Shown: in pieces, positions 19,131 to 27,245 of the stretch
Numbering within the stretch: position 1 is the first letter of the stretch
Layout of the letters: the number at the start of each line of letters is the position of its first letter
Source: GCA-2689995 sp964529325
Lineage (GTDB): Bacteria; Fidelibacterota; Marinisomatia; SCGC-AAA003-L08; GCA-2689995
DNA: 64,000 bases
Direction: 5' to 3'
Assembly (NCBI GenBank): GCA_964529325.1
Contig: CAZGWH010000001.1
Coordinates: 62,001 to 126,000 of the forward strand
Program-made: the position numbers and the translations under genes
Notes under the pieces: generated by a model
Told to the model about the DNA's origin: nothing
Database searches by the model: none
The model's input: the letters and a program-made list of their open reading frames with translations, nothing else

Positions 19131-21232
19131 TGAAAATATATTTAATTATTTTTTTATCGTTCACCTTTACTCAAACGGATATTAATTTTTCCCTTGAATC
19201 TAAATTTGGTGAAGGGACTAATATTACAAATGAAGGAAGTACAGAAAAGCCTTATAATTATTTTGAAAATATTCTAGATGTAAATATGCAATTTTCTTCT
19301 GGAGTTTCATTATGGTCACAATGGGAATATAGTGAACCACCCATTTTTGGTGTAAATAAAAATGGTCTAAATAAATTTTATTTTGAGTATAGTGAGGATG
19401 TGTTTAATGTAAAAGTGGGTGATATTTATACATTATATGGACGCGGTCTTTCATTAAATATGGTGATAAGCCAAAATGTTGATTTAGATAATAGTATTAG
19501 AGGATTAGAATTTGAGTTTTACCCTTCAGATTATCTGCGTGTTTTTTCGCTTGTTGGAAAAGGCAGATATGATTATCGGACAAACCCAGCACAAACCATT
19601 TCAGATAGGTGGGTAAATAATCGTGTTTATAGCATTGGTATGGATTATGATTTTAATCAATTGGGAATATTTCAAATGTATTATTTAAATCAATCTTCTG
19701 AAATTGATGAATCCATGATGAATTTATATAATAATGAACATCTTGATACGCGTTTAGGAAAAGAGTTTTATGACAGAGTTTCTTATGAAGAATATCGAAC
19801 AGATACTCTTTCCTCCAAAATAATAAATTTAAATTGGACAAATTCTATTGGACTGATTGACTATTATTTTGAGTATTCAGGAAATAATTATTCAAAATTA
19901 TTAGGAGATGATACTGATGGATATAAAATTTATGGCTCACTCTCCACCTATCTCGCTGGATTTGGAATTACCTATGAATACAAAGATTATAATGAACCAT
20001 ATTTTATTCAATCATTGGGTGGTGCACCAATTGTATACCGAGAATCTACTTCAATACTAGGTTCACGATATAATCATTCAATGAATTTTAATGATGAAAT
20101 AGGACATCAAATTGAAATCCAATATGCAATTAATGAAAACTTGAATTGGATGGTAAACGCATCGCAATCAAATTCTCATGTTGGAAAATATTTATCAATT
20201 GATATTGATTCATTAGCAAATGAATCAACGCAAAATTATATCCACTCAAACCCATTTAATTTAGTGTTTATGCAAGGAAATGATGAGGATTTAGCCTTTA
20301 AACCATTTAGACAATTTTACACTGAATTTTCAGGGTATACATTTAATAATCATTTATTTTTTCAAGTTGGAATTGACCTTTTAGATGATGTGTTTAAATA
20401 TCATGATACAAAAGTTTATGATTATGGTGATATTAATATTGATAATTATATTCATTTTGTAGATTCGTCTCTTTCTATTTGGAATATAGAAGAATTGAAT
20501 CTTGTCACCAAAAATTACAATAATAATCTGTCAAATTTTAGCGGGATATGGAACGATTATTTTAATTTATGTGAAAGTTTAGGGGATTATATTTGTCCTG
20601 GACAAACAGCGAATGAATATGCAGACTCAACCATATTTTCAAGTTATGGAATTAGTTATGAAGATTCATTAGCAAACCTTTTTTCAAATTATGAATTTAA
20701 TTATGAAAATAGAGAGAATGAGTTAAAAGTTGAATCTACAAAAGCTAGATCTGATAGCTTAAAATCAAAAAAGTATGAATATACAGAACAAACAGTTGTC
20801 ACTTTACCCATGCGTTTTTCATGGAATTTTGGTGATGGTAGTTCAATTTCTACCTATTGGGAACATCAATGGAGAAATGTAAATGCAAGCCATGATATTT
20901 TATTACTCGATGGAACTATTGATAGTAGGCTAACAAAAATCGAAAATTACTATAATCAGTACTTTTCAATATCATATCGTCATCCTAAAAAGTGGTCAAT
21001 CACTTTATTTTATGACGGCGAAACACATGATAAAAAATTAGGTGGTGAAATTTGGTCTGATAAATATAATGATTGGAAAGGTGCAGATTTCACCTTTGAC
21101 ATGAATTCAAGTAGTCAATTATCTATTTTTTATGGAAGCCAAAAAGGTGGGAGAATTTGTGCAAATGGTGTGTGTGCTGACCAACCCGGATTTAAAGATG
21201 GTTTTAAATTAACATATCGAAGCTTCTTTTAA
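19130..21232 (+). CDS. DUF6029-like outer-membrane beta-barrel protein
   Basis: 700-residue predicted outer-membrane protein of the kind annotated DUF6029 in Bacteroidetes. GTG start at 19130 is forced by coupling to the upstream stop (TAGTG) and by the signal peptide MKIYLIIFLSFTFT directly after it. The N-terminal part has the VKVGDIYTLYGRGLSLNM segment and RGLEFEFYPSDYLRVFSLVGKG, characteristic of this group. The C-terminus ends FKLTYRSFF, a terminal aromatic as expected for a barrel. A small two-cysteine loop (CANGVC) sits just before the last strand. An acidic, helical-looking stretch occurs around residues 520-550. Function is unknown; coupling to a TlpA protein suggests a redox or metal-related envelope role. 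Confidence 0.78.
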   Translation: MKIYLIIFLSFTFTQTDINFSLESKFGEGTNITNEGSTEKPYNYFENILDVNMQFSSGVSLWSQWEYSEPPIFGVNKNGLNKFYFEYSEDVFNVKVGDIYTLYGRGLSLNMVISQNVDLDNSIRGLEFEFYPSDYLRVFSLVGKGRYDYRTNPAQTISDRWVNNRVYSIGMDYDFNQLGIFQMYYLNQSSEIDESMMNLYNNEHLDTRLGKEFYDRVSYEEYRTDTLSSKIINLNWTNSIGLIDYYFEYSGNNYSKLLGDDTDGYKIYGSLSTYLAGFGITYEYKDYNEPYFIQSLGGAPIVYRESTSILGSRYNHSMNFNDEIGHQIEIQYAINENLNWMVNASQSNSHVGKYLSIDIDSLANESTQNYIHSNPFNLVFMQGNDEDLAFKPFRQFYTEFSGYTFNNHLFFQVGIDLLDDVFKYHDTKVYDYGDINIDNYIHFVDSSLSIWNIEELNLVTKNYNNNLSNFSGIWNDYFNLCESLGDYICPGQTANEYADSTIFSSYGISYEDSLANLFSNYEFNYENRENELKVESTKARSDSLKSKKYEYTEQTVVTLPMRFSWNFGDGSSISTYWEHQWRNVNASHDILLLDGTIDSRLTKIENYYNQYFSISYRHPKKWSITLFYDGETHDKKLGGEIWSDKYNDWKGADFTFDMNSSSQLSIFYGSQKGGRICANGVCADQPGFKDGFKLTYRSFF

Positions 21233-21244
21233 CAATATTGTTAC

Positions 21245-21264
21245 AAATTATATTAATATAATTT
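21245..21264. repeat. Perfect 20-bp AT palindrome upstream of the selenoprotein gene
   Basis: AAATTATATTAATATAATTT reads identically on both strands. A second short palindrome, AACAATATTGTT, lies just before it at 21231-21242. Both sit in the 98-base gap between the DUF6029-like gene and the TGA-containing thioredoxin gene. They could be an operator, part of a promoter, or chance in AT-rich DNA; neither is followed by the T-run of an intrinsic terminator. Confidence 0.35.
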
Positions 21265-21330
21265 ATATAAACTATTATTATATTTAAAGTAACTAAATAT
21301 AAATAATTTAACTAAATAAGGAATTGAAAT

Positions 21331-22902
21331 ATGAAAAAAATATCTCTACTAATATTACTAACTTTATCGATTGTAAGTGCACAAACTTATGATATGGGAG
21401 ATGTAATTAGTGAAGACCATCAAAATCAAAGTTTTGATATTTGTTACGGTGACGACAATTCATTATTTCAATTCTCTGAATTAAATGGTGCGTTAAATAA
21501 TGATGGCAAATATTGGATAACCTTCATTGATATGGCTGCAACTTGGTGAGGCCCATGTTATAACGACATCGGTTCGATGGACGCACATGCTGATTATTGG
21601 ATGGAACCTGAAGATGGTGAAGATAATAATGAAAATGGTTTAGTTGATGAAAGTGTAAGATATATGGTTGCACTTGCTGATATTGGTCAACCATATACGT
21701 GTGAACAATGGGGAGATGCAGGTATTAACGGAATTCCATTAATTGTTGAAGACCCTGGAACTATTTTTGGTTGGCTACACGATTCATATAATGCATACCC
21801 TTCTTATGCTATTTTAGATCATGAAATGAGGGTTGTTGATAAACCATGGCCTTATGGCTCAACTGATAATTTAATTCAAAGTCTATATGAAACTTGTGAA
21901 GAAGCAGGATTATGTGGAGCAGTATCTGATTTAGACAATGACGGACTAGTTGGTTCAGATGATAATTGCCCGAATGATTATAACCCAAATCAAGATGATA
22001 GTGATGATGATGGATTGGGTGATTTATGTGATGAATGTTTAAATTCTTCTGGTGATTTAAATGAAGATGGGTTTATTAATATTACGGATGTAGTTGTAAC
22101 GGTAAACATTGTATTAAATGGTGGAATAAACTCAAATGCATTTACAGAATGTGAAAAATCCAATGCAGATTTTACAGGTGATGGAATAATTAATGTATTA
22201 GATATTATTCAAGTTGTTAATGTAATTTTGGGAAATACTGCACAATACTGCAATTGTAATAATAGTAATTTAGATTTAAATAAAATCTCTGGTAGTGTTG
22301 AAGCATCATTTATAACACAATCAAATGATTTAATTATTAATTTGGAATCTACTCATTCATTTAGTGGTGTACAATTTTTTATTCCCGGTAAAAATACTGA
22401 TATTAAATTACTTGACAATAGCCATATTAATTTAGAAGCTAACTATTTTAATAATACGACAACTGTAATTGCCTATTCATTATTAAATCAAGCATTTGAT
22501 AGTAAAAATGTAATATTTACAATAAATAATGGAGCACATTTAAATATACAAGATATTCAAATAATTATTGGAGATACCCATGGAAGGGAAATGGAACTTA
22601 TAAAATCTAATAATGGTACTGTATTCCAAAATGGACCATATGTTTTTGAATTATCAAATATATATCCAAACCCATTTAATCCAACAGCAGAAATTAGTTT
22701 TTCGCTTGCAGAGGCTGGGTACATTACATTAATGGCGTATAACACAAATGGACAACAAGTGGGAACTATATTTGATGGCTATCAAGAAAATGGAATTCAT
22801 TCTTATTCTTGGCATGCAAGTAATCTGCCATCAGGTGTATATTATGTCAAATTGTCTGATGGTGTTAATCAACAATTTAAAAAAGCAATTTTATTAAAAT
22901 AA
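21331..22902 (+). CDS. Secreted thioredoxin-fold selenoprotein with dockerin-like and T9SS sorting domains (TGA at codon 73 read as selenocysteine)
   Basis: A single 523-residue protein if the in-frame TGA at 21547-21549 is read as selenocysteine. Order of parts: signal peptide (1-17, ends VSA); thioredoxin-fold domain with TW-U73-G-P-C76 and a likely cis-Pro136 in INGIP; acidic thrombospondin type 3-like calcium repeats (~200-237, DNDGLVGSDDNCPNDYNPNQ); dockerin type I-like double EF-hand (~241-302, GDLNEDGFINITDV and DFTGDGIINVLDI); beta-sandwich; and a T9SS type A sorting domain (~446-523, YPNPFNP). The gene 16 bases downstream is a paralog with TWCAPC at the same residue number. Reading frame after the TGA is intact for 450 codons, against a decayed pseudogene. 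Likely role: surface or extracellular thiol/selenol redox enzyme; partner unknown. Without Sec decoding it would be a 72-residue fragment. Confidence 0.85.
21547..21589 (+). promoter_or_regulatory. Selenocysteine TGA and candidate bacterial SECIS hairpin
   Basis: After TGA (21547-21549) the RNA can fold with an upper stem CATCG (21567-21571) / CGATG (21575-21579), a CG/CG step (21564-65 with 21582-83), and a lower stem CATGT (21554-21558) / ACATG (21585-21589). The apex reads GGTT, and bacterial SECIS loops recognised by SelB typically have G and U there. The apex starts 22 bases after the TGA, inside the known window for bacterial SECIS. The 41 bases after TGA are about 54% GC in a genome that is roughly 30% GC, and use rare codons (TCG, GAC), consistent with structural selection. 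SelA/B/C genes are not in this window. Confidence 0.65.
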
Positions 22903-22918
22903 AGAAAAGGAAGATTAT

Positions 22919-24412
22919 ATGATAAAAAATATAATTATAGGATTCGCATTAATTTCAACCATTTTTCCAGCAATTTATGGAGTTGGTGATGTAGTTAGTT
23001 CGTCTCATCAAAATGTGAGTTACCCCGTATGTTATGGTGAATATGAAACAGAAGGGTTTAAACTTTCGGATTTAAATGGTGAATCAAATGGAGGAGTTTT
23101 TAAAGTATCTTTAATAGATATGTCTGCTACATGGTGTGCCCCATGCGTTGCTTTTATTCCTGAGTTTGATGGAATTGTTGATGATTGGTCTGATAATGAT
23201 GGAGTATTTATTTTTAATGCATTAATGGATATGAATCAACCCTATTCTTGTGAACAATGGGGAGATATGGGTATTTCAAATATTCCTGTTATTATTGACG
23301 ATGGTAATGGTGGTGGTAATAGTATTTTTAGTTTTTTTAATACAGGAAGTGCAATTCCAAGTACGGTATTTATTGATCATGAAATGAGAGTTCAATATAT
23401 GTCAAATCAAGTTACGAGTAATCAAGCCAGTAATATAATTCAAAATATGCTAGGTGATTGTACTATGTGTGGTAATCCTGATTATGATAGTGACTTTGTT
23501 TTAAATGAGACCGATAATTGTCCAAATGATTATAACCCAGACCAAGAAGATGAAGATTATGATAATCTTGGAGATGTATGTGATTCTTGTCACAATATGT
23601 CTGGAGACCCTAATGATGATTTATTTGTAAATATTACAGATGTAATTTTAACTGTAAATCTAATTTCAACAGGAGGAATAACTTCAGAGTTTTATAATGA
23701 TTGTGAAAAAGCAGATGCAAATTTTAATAGTGATGATACAATTAATGTTTTAGATATCATTCACATGATTAATATAATTCTTGGTAACACTGTGTTAAAC
23801 TCTAATAATGATAATAAGGCTACAGTTAATTTCAATCAAGATAATAACCAATTAAAAATTACGATTAACAGTGATATTGAAATTTCGGGAATACAATTAA
23901 ATTCTAATTCACAATTTTCAAATGTTAAATTATTACAAAATAATGAAAAAGAATTAATTTCAAATGAAGATATTATATTAGCTTATTCATTACAAAATAT
24001 TCCATTTGAAAATAATAAAATAGATTTGGTTTTAGATAATGCTCATAATTTAAATATTGATGATATTCAAATAGTAGTGAGTGATATATTCGGAAATGAA
24101 TTAACATTAGTAAAATCAGAAAATGGTAATATTTATAGTAATGGAGTATATGAGTTTGAATTAGATAATTCATATCCAAATCCATTTAATCCAACTACAA
24201 AATTGAATTTCTCCTTACCTATGGATGCTAATATTCAATTAGTTGCATATAATATTCATGGGCAAAAAGTTCAAGAAATTTATAGTGGATATAAGACTGT
24301 TGGCTCTCATCAATTCAATTGGAATGCATCTCATTTATCAAGTGGAATTTATATTGTTAAATTAATTTCAGAAAACCATCAAACAAGTATTCAAACAATA
24401 CTAATGAAATAA
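22919..24412 (+). CDS. Secreted thioredoxin-fold protein (Cys paralog of the selenoprotein) with dockerin-like and T9SS sorting domains
   Basis: 497 residues, same architecture as the preceding gene: signal peptide (1-18), thioredoxin domain with C73-A-P-C76, conserved CYG at 38-40, CEQWGDMGISNIPVII with cis-Pro, thrombospondin type 3-like acidic repeats (NCPNDYNPDQEDEDYDNLGD), dockerin-like pair (GDPNDDLFVNITDV; NFNSDDTINVLDI) and a C-terminal sorting domain beginning SYPNPFNPTT and ending in LMK. In the second EF-hand-like loop several acidic positions are retained, so calcium binding is plausible. It starts 16 bases after the selenoprotein gene and is followed by a strong terminator, so the pair ends the operon. 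It likely works on the same substrate with a Cys-only active site. Confidence 0.9.
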   Translation: MIKNIIIGFALISTIFPAIYGVGDVVSSSHQNVSYPVCYGEYETEGFKLSDLNGESNGGVFKVSLIDMSATWCAPCVAFIPEFDGIVDDWSDNDGVFIFNALMDMNQPYSCEQWGDMGISNIPVIIDDGNGGGNSIFSFFNTGSAIPSTVFIDHEMRVQYMSNQVTSNQASNIIQNMLGDCTMCGNPDYDSDFVLNETDNCPNDYNPDQEDEDYDNLGDVCDSCHNMSGDPNDDLFVNITDVILTVNLISTGGITSEFYNDCEKADANFNSDDTINVLDIIHMINIILGNTVLNSNNDNKATVNFNQDNNQLKITINSDIEISGIQLNSNSQFSNVKLLQNNEKELISNEDIILAYSLQNIPFENNKIDLVLDNAHNLNIDDIQIVVSDIFGNELTLVKSENGNIYSNGVYEFELDNSYPNPFNPTTKLNFSLPMDANIQLVAYNIHGQKVQEIYSGYKTVGSHQFNWNASHLSSGIYIVKLISENHQTSIQTILMK

Positions 24413-24439
24413 ATTCAATTTAAATTTTCAGTTTATTTT

Positions 24440-24466
24440 AAAGGCAGAGTTATCTCTGCCTTTTTT
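24440..24466 (+). terminator. Intrinsic terminator after the thioredoxin pair
   Basis: GGCAGAG (24443-24449), loop TTAT, CTCTGCC (24454-24460), extended by AAA/TTT pairing and followed by a run of six T. It lies 28 bases after the stop of the Cys paralog and closes the 18.6-24.4 kb operon. Confidence 0.93.
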
Positions 24467-24543
24467 ATTTAATAAATTATTTCAAACTACTATAGAAATA
24501 AACCAATATTTAGATAGTTAAAAAATTCGTAACTTTTCTTGCT

Positions 24544-27237
24544 TTGGAACCCCTCTATATTACAAATACCATTAAAAAATATTGTTATATATTTATTATA
24601 TTTTCAATATTCTTATCACACATAAATGCAAGCAGGCTTTGGGGAATTATTCAAAAAGAGAATAAACCATTTATACATGATTATGAAATAATTTATTCTC
24701 AATTACTAGAATTTCAACTTCAAGGTAATTTAGGAAATTATCACGATTGGCCATATAATAGTAATGACGGTTGGGGATTTGTAAAATATAAAAATAAAAT
24801 TCTTAATGATTCATTTGATAATATTCATTCTTCAATTACAGCAATCAATGACTCTCAATTTATCCAAGAAATCCATAATATATTAAACCCAACAAATAAT
24901 ATTCGGATTGCATTTGGGCATGTTCGAAATGCAACTACAGGGGCTTTTTCTATACCTAACCCCCACCCATTTACTTATCAATTTAATAATAAAACATATT
25001 CATTTGCACATAATGGGACAATTGACAAAATCGGATTATTAAATTTATTAACAGAAAATGGAACCGATTCTACATGGATTTTTAATAATCCACCAAATTC
25101 ATATAATTGTGGTAATTGGAATGATGAAGGATTTAATTGTTTAGTTGATTCAGAATTATATTTTTTATGGATTATAAAAAATATAATTGATTTAAATGAT
25201 GATTATAGGGGAATTACGAATGCCTTAAATATAATTGAAAATACCGAATTTGATATCGATAATATTAATGGAGAACAACGAAATTTCATTATGTCCAATG
25301 GTACGGAATTATTTGCTTATAAATCTTCAGATGACATACATGAAGAATCTAGATATGAATTATTTTATCAATCATTTCCAAATCATTTTTCTATAATGTC
25401 AACACCACATTCAGTTGATAGTGGATATATTCCAATAAATGATCAAGAATTATTAATTTTTCGAAATGATGTAATTACACCAATATCTTTATATCCAGTT
25501 AATGAAATGAATTATGAAAATGATTATCAAATACTTCAAGATATAATTACAATAAATAATTTAAATGAAGTAAATTGTAATTCATGTAATAGTGACGGTA
25601 TATTACAACCATTGGAATTAGGAAATCAGGTTTGGGAAAACAATCGTTTAATTGAATTTAATATTTCAAATTACACTACGGATGAAATTAAATACTATCC
25701 GAGTTCAATAAAATTATTATCTGAATTAGTTTCTTTTAATGGACCTTTCACTGAAATAATTCCTCAACTAAATTGTGTAGAATTAAATAGTCCGTTATCA
25801 GATTTTTTTCAATGTAATTCTTTAGGTTGTTCAGATCCAATAGCATGTAATTATAATTATTTTTCAAGTGGAAATGATGGATCATGTGAATATTCACCCA
25901 ACAATTATGATTGTGATGGAAATTGTTTAACAGCAATTAATGAAAATAATGATTGTTTAGAAATTTATGAATTTGGTTGTTTAGATACACTGGCTTTTAA
26001 TTATAATCCATTAGCTATTATTGATAATGGAAAATGTATGTATGATAATATTATTTTATTTAAACGAGGAAATAATTTAATCAGTTTACATGGCATTCCT
26101 GAAACAAGTAATACCGAATTGTTAATGCAACCACTTGAAGAAAGTGGTCTTGAAATAAATTTTATATTAGGGCAAGGCATGGGATACTTTAAAGTAGATG
26201 ACGAATGGTCAGGGAACTTACATTCACTCGATATAAATTCAGGCTATTGGTTTAATGTCGGTTCAAATTTCACATGGCATATTCCTTTACAAAATAGACC
26301 TAATTTACCAACGGATTGTATTTCATATAATCTAGAGGAAGGAAATAATTTAATATCTTATTCAGGTGAAGATGATAATTTTACAATTAATTCATTAAAT
26401 GGTGATGTATTTTCTGAAAATTTTCAATTTATTTTAGGACAAACCGTCGGATTATTTAATACAGAATCTGGATGGTCTGGCAATTTATTTAATTTAAAAA
26501 ATAAAAAAGGGTATTGGGTAAATTCCCTTTACCCAATTGATTTTTATTGGGGTACAAATTGTGAAGAATCAACAATTATTGAAGGGTTAAATAAAAATGT
26601 TCAATCTAAACTTTCTTATAATCAATCGACAAATCAAGCCTTTTATTTAATTGATGAATTAATAATTGAGAACTATTCACCGAATGAAAATGATATATTA
26701 ATCGCTTATCATCAAGACCAATTAATAGGTAGTACTAAATGGTCTATTGAAAAAATAATTCTACCCATAATGGGCAGAGATTTATCCTCTCAAACGGAAG
26801 GATATATTGAAGAAGGTGATGTTCCAGAAATAAAATTATACCAATATAATACAGGAAAACTTATTAATTTAAATGGTGACATTAACTCTTGGCATAATTT
26901 ATCTGTAAATCTAATAAATAATCTTCATACAAAAACAGAAATTACACCAACCCAATTCAACATAAATCCTGCATATCCCAACCCATTTAATGCGAAAACA
27001 ACATTGAGTTTTACAATACCGAATGAATCACAAATAAATATTGAATTATTTGATTTAACAGGGAAAAAAATAAAGTCAATTATAAATACAATTTACAAAC
27101 CTGGAAATCATAAAATCCTAATTAATGGGAAGAATCTCTCAACAGGAGTTTATATCATTAAAATATCTATGTTCAAAAATTCAAATAGTTTATCACCTAT
27201 TTTTCAAAGCACTCAAAAAATTATTTTATTAAAATAA
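24544..27237 (+). CDS. Secreted class II glutamine amidotransferase-like (Ntn) protein with T9SS sorting domain
   Basis: 897-residue modular secreted protein. A signal peptide (to Ala29) is followed at once by S30-R-L-W-G, the place where class II amidotransferases have Cys-R/E-L-x-G. Further family motifs are DGWGFVKY near 76, HVRNATTGAF and NPHPF near 125-145, and HNGTID near 158. From ~433 two cysteine motifs occur (GCSDPIACNYN and GCLDTLAFNYN). Two ILGQG...GWSGNL...GYW modules (~500-580, ~590-670), a QAFYLIDEL tail module (~690-795) and a T9SS sorting domain (~806-897, YPNPFNA) follow. The start is uncertain: TTG at 24544 is the only usual start in frame; an ATT just before IKKYC would give a tidier signal peptide. 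Substrate unknown; glutamine-type amide hydrolysis is inferred. Confidence 0.8.
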   Translation: MEPLYITNTIKKYCYIFIIFSIFLSHINASRLWGIIQKENKPFIHDYEIIYSQLLEFQLQGNLGNYHDWPYNSNDGWGFVKYKNKILNDSFDNIHSSITAINDSQFIQEIHNILNPTNNIRIAFGHVRNATTGAFSIPNPHPFTYQFNNKTYSFAHNGTIDKIGLLNLLTENGTDSTWIFNNPPNSYNCGNWNDEGFNCLVDSELYFLWIIKNIIDLNDDYRGITNALNIIENTEFDIDNINGEQRNFIMSNGTELFAYKSSDDIHEESRYELFYQSFPNHFSIMSTPHSVDSGYIPINDQELLIFRNDVITPISLYPVNEMNYENDYQILQDIITINNLNEVNCNSCNSDGILQPLELGNQVWENNRLIEFNISNYTTDEIKYYPSSIKLLSELVSFNGPFTEIIPQLNCVELNSPLSDFFQCNSLGCSDPIACNYNYFSSGNDGSCEYSPNNYDCDGNCLTAINENNDCLEIYEFGCLDTLAFNYNPLAIIDNGKCMYDNIILFKRGNNLISLHGIPETSNTELLMQPLEESGLEINFILGQGMGYFKVDDEWSGNLHSLDINSGYWFNVGSNFTWHIPLQNRPNLPTDCISYNLEEGNNLISYSGEDDNFTINSLNGDVFSENFQFILGQTVGLFNTESGWSGNLFNLKNKKGYWVNSLYPIDFYWGTNCEESTIIEGLNKNVQSKLSYNQSTNQAFYLIDELIIENYSPNENDILIAYHQDQLIGSTKWSIEKIILPIMGRDLSSQTEGYIEEGDVPEIKLYQYNTGKLINLNGDINSWHNLSVNLINNLHTKTEITPTQFNINPAYPNPFNAKTTLSFTIPNESQINIELFDLTGKKIKSIINTIYKPGNHKILINGKNLSTGVYIIKISMFKNSNSLSPIFQSTQKIILLK

Positions 27238-27245
27238 AAAAGAAA

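Noticed and set aside
21331..21549. Independent 72-residue protein ending at TGA, and a separate 441-residue gene from 21577
   Set aside because: Same frame, TGA at the active-site Cys, paralog continuous across it, and the second part has no ribosome site or signal peptide; one selenoprotein gene explains both.
21331..22902. Reassigned genetic code (TGA as sense codon genome-wide)
   Set aside because: TGA ends trpE, trpC, meaB, tatC and alr at expected positions, several in ATGA overlaps.
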